64,000 nucleotides of DNA, taken from contig CM067557.1 in the NCBI GenBank assembly GCA_034509755.1, positions 18,150,001-18,214,000 on the forward strand. The letters are read 5' to 3'. The notes below the pieces were generated by a model. That model worked only from the letters and a program-made list of their open reading frames with translations, made no database searches and was not told where the DNA came from. This DNA is from Anisodus tanguticus (taxonomy: Eukaryota; Streptophyta; Magnoliopsida; Solanales; Solanaceae). How positions within the stretch are numbered: the first letter of the stretch is position 1; every line of letters begins with the position of its first letter. The translations under genes were made by a program, and so were the position numbers. Below, in pieces: positions 54,371-64,000 of this stretch.

Positions 54371-56689
54371 TCAAAATCATATATATACATGCATACATAG
54401 TACTCTAGACAAGAGAGTTGATATAACTTACTCTTATTGCCTTGGAACAACTCTTTCTCTTTGAAACAGAATAATGATTCAATATATACTTGAAACACCA
54501 GCCAACAGAATATCATATAAGAGCTAACTTTACAATATGGAAAGTACTCCCGACAAGGGAGAACCAAGATACAATAATATTCAGTGGAATAAATGAACAT
54601 TTCTATCTTAACATGAATGTAGTTGTTATGACAGGATGTTTGTTTTATGTTTCGTTTCTGTTAGATTCACGCCAAGAGAAGGAAAGGGATGACCTAATAA
54701 CGTCCACTACCTTCTTGTTGCTTAGACCAATTTTCTCTACGCACTACAAGAAATATAATGATACTAGTGTTAACTATAACGACACGAGAATCATATATCC
54801 AGTGCCACACTCATTTTATAATGAATTGGAAAACATCTCCCCAATTTCTTTCACATTTCTCAAGTTCAAAATAACTAGAGTAACAACCACCACATCAAAT
54901 CTAGCCACGCAACAACTTAGAACGACCACCCATCAACCCACACGACAATAACAACACCTTATACGATTTTCTGCTATTAATTTCATATTTCTCATCTAAT
55001 AATTTAGTTGTGACCTGGACGAACTTAAATATATCTAACAGGGGAGAATTCTTACCTTATTCCAAGAATATCTCTTCTTCCACCTTGATTCATTTGGAAG
55101 AACGTCCAGATTCAACAATGCGATAAAAATATAATAACGAGATCAAATTAGTGAGTAAAAATCATAATATCCTTGCGAAGAAAACACTTTGCTTCTTTAA
55201 AAAGGATGTCAATGGCTTTCCGGGCCTCTCCTTATAGCCAAGTTGCTTAGAGCTCCTCTCCAACGAGTCAAGTGGCTTTCACTCCTCCAGTTCTATTAAA
55301 ATATCAGGAATTTTTTATATGTCAGTCCCAAAACCCAGGAAATTAAGCCAATGATATATCTATGCAACTAGTTCTTTCACTTGCTTCCAAATCCATTATT
55401 CCTTAAACTTATATAGTGATTCATGTAGGTGGCGTGTTACCCAAGGTCAGTAGCATTTTCTTCAACCATTTCTGGAGAGATATATTGGAAAGCTTTCCCT
55501 ATTTTCAAAGAATACAGGACTGTTAGATCACCAACCTATCCGTTAAAGAAGCCCCTATTAAGCTTGAAGATCTAATTATGGACTGGAAGTGAAACGTAAA
55601 AATGGATTCTTTCTTTGTCTCCGCTGGACTCTTTTGTAATAGTTATTTTCCTCTTAGTTTAAGCTCTTGGATGATATAATACATCTAATAAGATATTGCA
55701 TATAAAGAGAAAGATAGTCAGTCCTCTTGGGCGGGTAGAACTCGACGAATTGCGTTTTGCCATAGAGATTTTTTGTGAAAGATGAACTCTCAGTTGATTC
55801 AACTCAAGCTTTTAGCTCTTCATTCCAAATGAATGAAAAGGTGACTGAATTGGTCCTTCATCTTTACCTTAAAGCTACTTAAGATTGTTAAACAACACTA
55901 TTCGACTTGAGGCGCTGAGAGGTTGCTACAGAAAATAGGAAGTATCATTCATCTAATCCAAAATTGAAATTCACGATTCCATTTTATATAATTTTCTTCT
56001 GCCCATCATTTAGTTTTCCAAGATATAACTCATTTTAATGATATATATGAAGATGAACTCTTCTAGTGGATCATGGGTCCTAACTTAAGGATTATCTTGA
56101 AGAAAAAAGCACTCCCTTTAACGTGCCACATAACGACATTAAATTACCTATTCATTGGTGGCTGACACGTAGTGGATAAAGTCCACCTTAATTATTATCC
56201 ACAACTCACTAATTAGTTTATTAATCTCCCACTAAAATCTAATAATTAATCAATTACCTACATAATTAGTTCTTGATCTTAATTCATTTAAACAATTATT
56301 ATTTTTAACACACTTCCTATACTCGATGTCATAATCATGTGATATAATACTAATTCATATCTTCTTTTGTCACACACAAATATATTATTCCCAATCACCG
56401 TCATCTCACTTATTAAGTCCTAAAATATTTTGGGACTTCATATTTTTATACATTGAGCTCTTGATATGTATACATTAGTATGACCAAAATTCCATATGGT
56501 CTGTGTAACTTGTTCGATATTCCGAACATCAATAAAACTTTTTTTCTCTGATTCATTTAACATCTAATCCTACTGTAACCTCTTTAAAAATGTTATAAAC
56601 CTTCTATAATCTCACAAATGACCTTAATCCCATCAAGCTCAAATAGATTTACTACGACACATCTGAACGCTAATGTACGGGGTATAACA

Positions 56690-56972
56690 AGTTTCCTTGT
56701 GATCTCTAGTGTTGATGACATCCCCTCGAGTGGTGGCCAATTATTCTTCACATACTTCACCCAACACTAGAGGGCACGCGCAGAATTTCTCCCAATGTTT
56801 GAGGACTCAAGACAATCTTAACTCTCAACATTGTGCTGATGAGTTGTTCTCTAGTAAAAGTAGCATTGGCGTAGAATTCAGTAACCTATTCCATACACAA
56901 CTTTATTCTTTGTTTTCTTAGAAGGAACAGGTTACTCCACCCTTAACACTCAAGTTTTTGTAACATTGTAGT
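56690..56972. other. Unclassified spacer between two LTRs
   Basis: No recognised similarity. A plus open frame of 70 codons at 56709-56921 is not called. Confidence 0.4.
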
Positions 56973-58292
56973 TGTAATGACCTGTCTGGTCATTTTAGCT
57001 AAATATACTTATTTGACTAAATTACCCTTTCCATAGACTCTATGTGGGGTTTGAGATGTACGGGGATGTGTGGCATAGATCCTGAGGTCCATTTATGTGA
57101 GTTTTGGATGAAAACCCCAAATAAGAACCTTAGAGTTGGATAGTTTGGCTCAAGGTTGAATTTTTAGTAAATGGGTTCATTTCTGGATTTTGTCGCTTCT
57201 AATTGTTCCGGAGGATCTCGTTTATGACTTAGTTGAGTCATTGGTTTTTTTCTCGAGGCACTCGGTGTATCTTGTGACTTATTTATGAAATTGTGATATT
57301 TAGTTATTTTCGGTGATTCTATAGAAAAGTATGCCATAGCTCAGTTATATGATAAATTTAAGGGCGCAAGCGAGTCTGTAGCACTGTCTACCTTGTGGTA
57401 GCATGATTAGTTTGTCTCCGGGAGGTCCTGGGAGCATTTTGAGTGTTTGGTTGATATTTGAATTAGTAGCCATGTTGCTGGTGTCTGGTGTATGCACCAG
57501 TGACCTTATATCCGCTTTCATGTGTTCACCTCTGCAGAGGTTGGCTCGCAGATGCAGACCCTATTCTTTGTATGATTTAAGCTTCTGCGTATGTCTTTCT
57601 TACAGAGGAGACACACTTCTCCGGTGTCTTTTCCGCCCCAGTGACTCCCGAGATCTTTTAGTAAATCCGCCCCAGCAGCCTCTTTTCCATTGAAGTGAGT
57701 TCGTCAAAGCGGAGTCGATTCCGCTGAAGCAAAGTCAATTTCACTGAAGCCGAATCACTGTTCCATATTAGATGTTTAATGTCCTAAACGAATTCATTCC
57801 TCCAAAAACATTCTCTTCGGACTAGAGCTCGGCTAGGAGTAGGTCGGGGATGTTGTTGAGTACACATGTTTCCCATACTAACTATACACTTGATATACCT
57901 TTTGGTCTGCAGAGACTTATTAGGGACTAGTGGAGCTCATGGAGCCGTTTGATCGTGGAGGTTGCTAGTTAGAGCTTTTGGGGTGAGCTACTCCGCAGCA
58001 CCGAACTCCACTCTTTATTTATTATTTTGTCTTTTCATTTTGAGATAGTTGTACCGTTACTCTTTTAGTTTGTATTCGTATTAGTAGCTCTTGTACTTAT
58101 AATACCAGGTCTTGGGAGGTGTGCCTCTTATTTCCACATACTTTGGTTATGAAACTCTATCAATGACCTATATTATTTTTTCTCTTTACTTTTGCACAAT
58201 ATCTGATTTAATTAGTCTTAAATAATTATTTGGTTCTCCTATAGGGTTAGGGTAGGTGCCATCACAACTATTTAAAATTTTATTTCGTGATA
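56973..58292 (+). repeat. Gypsy LTR related to the one at 31300, internally shortened
   Basis: Starts TGTAATGACCTGTCTGG. It follows 31300-31750 closely in order (GACTCTATGTGGGGTTTG, GGGCGCAAGCGAGT), keeps a shortened GC-rich block at 57520-57770, then ends near TTTCGTGATA with a decayed primer site (TCATATTAGAGAAC). It is the 5' LTR of a plus-strand element whose body is mostly gone. Confidence 0.7.
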
Positions 58293-58490
58293 ATTTCATA
58301 TTAGAGAACTAGCTTCACCGGTCTTATGAGTATAAGAGTAATGTCCAGTAGAGTCTTGCGGATCGATACGGAAACGTATATACTTATCTTGTAAAGGTTA
58401 GGAAACTTATAAAAATTCCATTCTTCATTCCTTATCATATGTATGTGATCTAGTTTAAGGTCTAAACTTCTCTTTTTTACTCTCTCACTA

Positions 58491-58650
58491 ATGGTGAGGA
58501 CACGTTCTCAAATTCGCACACCTATAGATAGAGATGACGTTGCACATTATGGTTTAGATGTTGTGACATGATGATGCAGTAGGCAAGTCTAAAGGATGTG
58601 TCGCTAGATTTAGACCACAACTACAACTCGAAGACCCTGTTTAAGTAGAA
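58491..58650 (+). pseudogene. Start of gypsy gag (truncated)
   Basis: Reads MVRTRSQIRTPIDRDDVAHY from the ATG at 58491, the usual opening of Tekay-like gag, then breaks. The leader 58300-58490 parallels 26140-26315 (GTCCAGTAGAGTCTTG in both). Nothing of the gag core follows. Confidence 0.65.
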
Positions 58651-59564
58651 TTGTGATTCAAACTCTTCAATTCATTAATATCTCTAGGAAATGCGAATGA
58701 TGGTATGAAAGGTGAAATGATCATCATGGATTCTATGATTTATTGCTCAAAAGTTGAGTGCATTTAAGGAATAACATATAATGGGAAGAGAGCTAACAAT
58801 TTGATTTGGTGCAGTTAGCGAAATAGCCAAGTAATAAGCATTGTGACTTTGAAGACTACACTTGAGGAGGTTTGGCATAGAAAGGATGGTTTACTCGAGG
58901 TGTGCTAAGTCTAATATTGCATAAGATTATAAAAGTCTAAGTTGAGTGTCAACGTGATTGCATTGTGGTGGAATAACAAAGAATGATTTTCGGAATTTTT
59001 TAATGAAATAGCTATTGGCTTTAGGCCATGTGAGGGAAGTTTCCCATGGTGATTGAATTTATGGGAATAAGCAATTTAAACTTTTTAGTAAAGGGCATAT
59101 TGCAACTTCGTTTGATATTTTGAGGTTGTAGTAGAAAGAGATTTTTTTGGGCAAGAACTTGTTGATTATAGGAAGATTTACCGCAGTTGTTCGGTGCGCA
59201 CAGGTGATGAGTGGCACTAGCATCACGTCTTCAATGATTATTGTGTTAAAAAGGTGAAGAATCTATTAGGTTGTCGTGGAGTGAAGCCACTCTATTTACA
59301 ACATGGATTTTAAAGGAGCATGAATTGATGGGTATGTTTGACTATTCCTTAGGCTATTGGGTGAAGTGATTGACTAATTGAAATGAATCCAGTGATGGAC
59401 AAGAAAGCATGAACATTTATTACTTAAGACATTGTATTTGTTGCCTAGGACTTGGAAAGTTTCTACAATCACTGGTGATGTGACTATGTGGAGTTTATAA
59501 AATGAGAGGAGTAATAACATGAATTAATGAAGGCATCTAGTTCGGCGAAATAAGATAAGAGGCG
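58651..59564. other. Unclassified AT-rich sequence
   Basis: No reading frame with recognisable similarity. It lies between the gag start and the copia 3' LTR and may be the target into which the copia element inserted. Confidence 0.4.
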
Positions 59565-59897
59565 TGAAAGAAATAATCCCCTTGATTATTTTCATTACTT
59601 GAATAGGTATATGTACAAGATATAAAATATTCCTATTCTATTCCTAAAATCTTATTCTACCATAATTCTAACTCTACAATTATGGTAGTGTATAATCCTA
59701 ATTTAGGTAACAAATACATTACAAAATACTACACCTGTATTTTTCTAATATATAATATTCTTACTACATTGTTTATTTACCCTAACTATATTTCCTAAAA
59801 TAAGTTAGCCAAAACCGAGAGCTTCCAGCTGGGCAGACGAGCATCAATATACAATATACACACATGTATATTGTTTGTATATTGTATATTTTACACA
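59565..59897 (-). repeat. 3' LTR of the copia element
   Basis: On the minus strand it begins TGTGTAAAATATAC directly after the CTGCGGGGG purine tract at 59898-59906. The far end is taken at TGAAAGAAATAATCC (59565) and is uncertain because the 5' LTR is not in the window. Confidence 0.6.
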
Positions 59898-59899
59898 CC

Positions 59900-60414
59900 C
59901 CCGCAGTCATAGTGGGCGGTCTTCGAACGCTGAGACTGTCCCTAAAATCTTCAAAAAGGACTGCGGGTAGACCCTTTGTAAAGATGTCTGCAACTTGATA
60001 ACGAGATGGGACATGGCATACTCGAACTTGACCCCTAGCAACCTTTTCACGGACAAAGTGAATGTCCATTTCGATATGCTTAGTGCGTTGGTGCTGAACC
60101 GGGTTACCTTTAAGGTAGATAGCACTAATGTTATCGCAATATACCAAGGTTGCCTTCTGAATTGGACAATGAAGCTCCAAAAGCAAATTACGTAGCCAAC
60201 ATGATTCGGAGACCACATTTGCTACCCCTCGATATTCGGCCTCTGCACTTGAGCGTGATAGAGTTGCCTGACGCTTCGCTGACCAGGAGACCAAGTTGTT
60301 GCCAAGGAACATACGGAGCGTACGTCGACCGTCCGGTGTCGGGACAACCACCCCAATCAGCATCTGTGTATGAGACATGTATGGATGTAGATGAAGGATA
60401 TAAGTGCAAACCAT
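59900..60414 (-). pseudogene. Copia RNase H
   Basis: The minus frame from 60414 gives NNLVSWSAKRQATLSRSSAE, AEYRGVANVVSESCWLRNLL, VYCDNISAIYL, HQRTKHIEMDIHFVRE and VPSRYQVADIFTKGLP. Key acidic positions (E of AEAEY, D of YCDN) are kept. The first part (YTDADWGGCPDTGRS) lies in the RT frame, so a frameshift near 60300 splits the domain. It ends at the polypurine tract. Confidence 0.88.
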
Positions 60415-61624
60415 AATCCAGTGTCCCCTGAATATACCGAATGATGCGTTTGATTACATCCATGTGCTCAACTCTGGAATCATGCATGAACAAACACACC
60501 TGCTGAACAGCATACGTAATATTTGGTCTGGTAAAGGTAAGATACTGGAGGGCCCCTGCCAGACTGCGATAGCGGGTCAGATCCTCGTATGGTGCTCCTG
60601 CCGCGGCACTAAGCTTGGGTTTTGCATCAACTGGAGTGGAAGTGGACTTACAGGATGACATCCCAGCCCTCTCTAAGATCTCAGCAGCATACTTTTGAGA
60701 TAAAAACAAACCACCTGAATGATGTTTGACAGCAATCCCCAAAAAATAACTCAAGGGCCCTAAGTATTTCATAGCAAACTCAGAACTGAGCATGGCCATG
60801 ATAGACTGGCGCAAGGCATCGGAAGAGGCAGTCAAGATGATATCATCCACATACAACAGAATGTAGGCCAATGACAAACTACGGCGGTAGATGAACAAGG
60901 AATTATCTGACCTACTGTGAGTGAACCCAATAGTCGAAACAAAGTCAGCAAACCTCGTATACCAGGCCCGTGGAGACTGCTTAAGCCCATATAATGACTT
61001 CTTCAAAAAACAGACATGATGAGGACGGTTGGGATCCCTGAAACCCAACGGCTGATGTATATAGACCATTTCCTTGAGATCACCATGTAGGAAAGCATTC
61101 TTGACATCCAACTGATGGATAGGCCATTCCTTTGATAGAGCCAAGCTGAGCACAGTGCGAATGGTAGCCGGCTTGACCACCGGACTAAACGTCTCACCAC
61201 AATCTATCTCAACCTGCTGAGTCTTACCATCACCCACAAGCCGTGTCTTATGTCGAGCAAATGAACCATCTGAATTCTCTTTATGAGCAAAAATCCACAT
61301 AGACCTGATAACATTAATACCATATGGACGGGGCACCAACTCCCACATCTTATTATCAATAAGAGCATTATATTCATCAGTCATAGCAATTTTCCAATTA
61401 GGGTCATTTAAGGCGGACACAGGATTACGGGGCAAGGGGGATTTAGAGACATTGGAATGTAAATTAAAATGTCTTTTAGGTGTAAAAATATCCCGTTGAC
61501 TACGAGTGACCGGTCTATGACTCGAGGAAGAATTTAGTGAATTTTGGGAATTTGCCGGTTCGGGACGGATCGCAAGAGCCCAAATCGAGAAATCGGCAGA
61601 TTCTGGAACAGCCTCCGAGACCAA
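60188..61624 (-). pseudogene. Copia reverse transcriptase
   Basis: A 478-codon open frame holds the whole copia RT: WKIAMTDEYNALIDNKMWEL, FARHKTRLVGDG, GETFSPVVKPATIRTVLSLA, HQLDVKNAFLHGDL (first catalytic Asp), LKKSLYGLKQSPRAWY, LLYVDDIIL (second and third Asp), MKYLGPLSYFLGI, LTRYRSLAGALQYLTFTRPN. All three catalytic Asp are present. It is joined to integrase and RNase H by frameshifts at both ends, so it is classed as part of a broken polyprotein although the RT domain itself is open. Confidence 0.92.
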
Positions 61625-62910
61625 TGGACTGGCCCAATCGTTGGAACTGTTTCATTGACTGGAAACAGTGACGGGGCAGTGGGTCCAGCGGGCAGTGGGC
61701 CCGCTGGAGGATTTTGGGTGCGGGATATGTCCGAAAAATGATGAGTAATATACAGAGATATACCATCATCCAAAAAATTATACGAACTAGGCTCGGGAGT
61801 ATGGACTTTAGTAAATGGAAATTGAGTTTCATCAAAAATTACATGGCGATTAATGATGATTATCTTGGAGGATAAATCAAAACATTTATAACCACGATGA
61901 TTAGACGGATAACCCAAAAACACACACGGAGTAGACCGGGCCTGAAGTTTGTTAATTGTGGTGGATGGGAATAACGGATAACACAAGCACCCAAAAACCC
62001 GAAGATGAGAATAAGAAGGATTCTTATTATACAGTATTTGGAGGAGGGAAGAATATGTCAGACCTTTAGAAGGAATTATGTTAAGAAGATATGTGGCCAT
62101 TTGTAGAGCATGATGCCAAAAATATGGGGGTATGGAGGCATGAATTAAGAGAGTTCGGACAATGTTATTAATGGAATGAATTTTGTGTTTGGCCTTCCCA
62201 TTTTGTGAAGATGTATGAGGACACGAAAACCGAAAATTGATCCCATTATTAGCACAGAATTCCCGAAACTCCCTATTGTCATACTCTTTCCCATTATCAC
62301 ATTGCATATTTTTTATTTCTCTTTCGAATTGGGTACGAATGAACGCTCTAAATTTAACGAAGACGGAAAACACTTGTGATTTATTCGCAATTGGAAACGT
62401 CCACAAAAATTTAGAATAATCATCTAAAAAGAGAACATAATATCGATGACCCAATGAACTAAGACCAGGAGACGTCCATAGGTTGCTATGAATAATATCA
62501 AATGGCATTGAAGTATGAGAATTGGAGTCGACAAAAGGCAACTTAACATTTTTTCCTAATGAACAAGATTGACAAAGTGGAGTACGACTCGTACCCTTAC
62601 AAGAAATAAAGCTATTTTTATCTAAAACTGATAAAATAGAAGAGCCCGGATGACCAAGGCGAGCATGCCACAAGGAATGAGAAATGGCTGCAAAGGCTGA
62701 CGGCAAGGCTTGACTCGATAGACTGAAACCGGGCATGATAGGATAAATATCCCCCCTACTATCACACCTCATGAGATCACTCCCCGTCTTGAAATCCTTC
62801 ACAGAGAAACCAAAAGGATCAAATTCAACAGACACGGAATTGTCAGTGGTGAACTTTCGGACAGACACTAAATTTTTAATCAATTTAGGGGCATGTAAAG
62901 TATTTTTCAA
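61534..62910 (-). pseudogene. Copia integrase with catalytic Glu replaced by Lys
   Basis: A 458-codon open frame. The zinc-binding GAG-pre-integrase part is WHARLGHPGSSILSVL with CQSC (H-H-C-C). The core follows: FDIIHSNLW (first Asp), LFLDDYSKFLWTFPI, CDNGKEYDN (second Asp), then PHTSSQNGKAKHKIHS. Related elements have NGxxERK at this last place; the catalytic Glu is Lys here. Then come PPYFWHHALQMATYLLN, FGCLCYP and PCVFLGYPSNHRGYKC. The enzyme would join cDNA to host DNA; with this change it should be dead even if the frame were whole. Confidence 0.92.
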
Positions 62911-63404
62911 GATAAGGGGTGGATTGGGGGAGACAACGTTTTCTGACCATACCCTATAATTGGAATAGAATTGCCATTACCAATAATTATCCCCCGAGGG
63001 GTGCTCAAATTGGAATAAGATGAGAGAGTACCTGATTCGAAAGTCATGTAAGTAGTGGCACCGGTGTCCATATACCAATTTGGGTCCGGTTGAGTTAACT
63101 CCAATGTGTGCATTGCGGCCTCGATATCGGTCTGAGTGGGGCCTACTGCATGATGGGCTTGCGGAGGTCGGGGCCTAAGTATTCCCGGACGTGACTGAAA
63201 TGGGTCGTAGCCGCTGGAACTGCTGCTAGCGCTGCTGGGCCACCGGCCGCCGGGGCCGCCACCGCTGTTGTTCGGGCTCGACTGTTGGCCACCCCACCGG
63301 GCGCGGAATTCGTTGGGCAGTAGGGGTTGCTGGCCCACGGCCCACTGCCCCATCCCCACTGCCATGGGCCCCACTGCTAGGACCAGGGGGCGGTGGGCCA
63401 CTGT
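62907..63404 (-). pseudogene. Copia gag C-terminal linker and aspartic protease
   Basis: A minus-strand open frame, shifted from the gag frame. A Gly/Pro/Gln/Ser-rich linker comes first, then ILRPRPPQAHH, DIEAAMHTLELTQPDPNWYM and DTGATTYMT (protease active site, D-T-G), then IIIGNGNSIPIIGYGQ, after which the frame is lost near 62945. The integrase frame picks up with PPLILKNTLHAPKLIKNLVS. Active-site residues are intact. Confidence 0.85.
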
Positions 63405-64000
63405 TCACTGGACGGGGCCCACTGCCTGCTTGCTGACCACCGGAACTGTCGCCGCGCGTTTGCCCCGGCGGTTTTTTTTATTATTCTTGCGATTATTTTT
63501 GCCGCCACCTTGGGTACGGTTTTGGCCTGAATTCTCAACAAAACCCGAAGAACTTGGGGAGGACGCCATTATGATGACGGGGCTTGCTCTGGTAGCCGCC
63601 TTTTTAGCCAAACTGACTTCTTCCAAAGTAAGCATGGAGCGGGCTTGATAAAAGTCAGGAAGAGGGTTGCTTTGACGAAGGAGAGTTCCAACGCCATTAT
63701 AGGCCTCCGAAAGGTCGGCAACCAATTGTAGAACCAGTCGATTATTTGTTATAGGTGCGCCAACATTACGGAGTTGATCCGCCAACTCCTTGTGTTTCTT
63801 GCAATATGCAGAAACGTTTGGAAATTCGTCCATTCGAACTAGAGAGAATTCTTGCTCGAGTGTGACGACACGAGAATGTTGGTTATCTTGGAATATGTCA
63901 TGCAATCTATTCCAGGCAGCCATAGCCGTGGTATCCGGCTCAATAATCATCTGTAGAAGGTCAACCGAAATAGTGGAGTATATCCACTGGAGAACGGTAG
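63405..64000 (-). pseudogene. Copia gag, partial at window edge
   Basis: Open from the right edge (frame of the codons ATG at 63950) to a stop at 63405. Motifs are LQMIIEPDTTAMAAWNRLHD, HSRVVTLEQEFS, YCKKHKELADQLRNVG, LVLQLVADLSEAYNGVGTLL and a basic Lys/Arg/Asn/Gly-rich tail (KNNRKNNKKNRRGKRA) in place of a CCHC knuckle. The N-terminus is outside the window. A frameshift at the end separates it from protease. Confidence 0.9.

Larger units (their letters stand above)
53461..54600. repeat. Tandem duplication, two units of about 580 bp
   Basis: Unit 1 (53461-54043) and unit 2 (54044-54600) share ATGAGCGGAGTATAA, TGAATGCCTCTCA, AAAACCCCTAACATATATAT-like and GGAAAGTACTCCCGA blocks in the same order. 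They differ at scattered bases and in the length of the TA tract, so the duplication is older than the TA expansion. Confidence 0.88.
52905..56689 (-). repeat. Long gypsy LTR (about 3.8 kb), minus orientation
   Basis: Bounded on the left by the primer site and on the right by GGGGTATAACA, which on the minus strand is TGTTATACCCCGTAC, a typical LTR start. No second copy is in the window. Inside are a tandem duplication of about 580 bp (53461-54600), a TA microsatellite and hairpin-type short repeats. An open frame at 54490-54951 has no recognised similarity. Confidence 0.6.
59565..64000 (-). mobile_element. Ty1/copia element, Ale/Retrofit-like, partial at right edge
   Basis: The minus strand reads gag, protease, integrase, RT, RNase H, polypurine tract and 3' LTR, the copia order (integrase before RT). 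The 5' LTR is outside the window. About four frameshifts separate otherwise open blocks and the integrase triad is broken, so it is a fairly young but dead copy. The lineage guess rests on the RNase H tail (VADIFTKGLP, LSVR, TAGV) directly followed by GCGGGGG and the LTR. Confidence 0.88.

Noticed and set aside
63226..63648. 126-codon plus-strand open frame (63268-63648), GC-rich
   Set aside because: Shadow of the copia gag/protease linker on the other strand; composition explained by Gly/Pro codons.

Overview
The window is plant nuclear DNA, most likely from a Solanaceae eudicot. The evidence is AT-rich sequence, nested LTR retrotransposons with initiator-tRNA-Met primer sites, Tekay/Del-type and Tat-type Ty3/gypsy elements, Ale/Retrofit-like copia, a fragment resembling an Au SINE, and a GT-AG intron gene of the TPD1-like family. 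Species cannot be fixed from the sequence. I see one convincing host gene, at 17939-19506 on the minus strand. Nearly everything else is transposon sequence, mostly decayed.

Layout. 1-16252: the 3' part of a Tat-lineage gypsy element in plus orientation. It has second-RNase H and integrase remnants (1-1622), a spacer, an antisense ORF, and a 3' LTR (15669 to about 16252). The antisense ORF is cut into three blocks (15279-14590, 8970-8242, 2903-2798) by two younger minus-strand gypsy insertions: a complete element with two LTRs (2904-8241) and a truncated one (about 9005-14473). 16458-17359: a non-autonomous hAT-like DNA transposon with terminal inverted repeats and an 8-bp target duplication. 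17939-19506: the TPD1-like gene. 21060-21580: a DUF4283-type pseudogene.

22036-33518: a truncated LTR, then a Tekay-like gypsy element carrying gag, protease, RT, RNase H, integrase and chromodomain-type tail remnants, with both LTRs truncated. 33640-37740: decayed minus-strand gypsy pol. 39229-49567: a 10.3-kb copia-type element with no RT or integrase. It carries a gag-like region that is tandemly duplicated and a second retroelement ORF resembling the 'putative plant transposon protein' family; one gag copy contains a SINE fragment with a perfect 12-bp target duplication. 49880-56689: pieces of minus-strand gypsy ending in a long LTR that holds a tandem duplication, a TA microsatellite and hairpin-forming minisatellite units. 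56973-58650: a plus-strand LTR plus the start of a gypsy gag. 59565-64000: the 3' LTR and a nearly complete but frameshifted copia pol on the minus strand, running off the right edge.

The genes here do not form a pathway. What the window records is the order of insertions. The Tat element came first, then the two gypsy insertions into its antisense ORF. Separately, the copia-type element formed its internal duplication, and the SINE then inserted into one copy only. Apart from the TPD1-like gene, every coding feature is a retroelement remnant with stops, frameshifts or missing catalytic residues.
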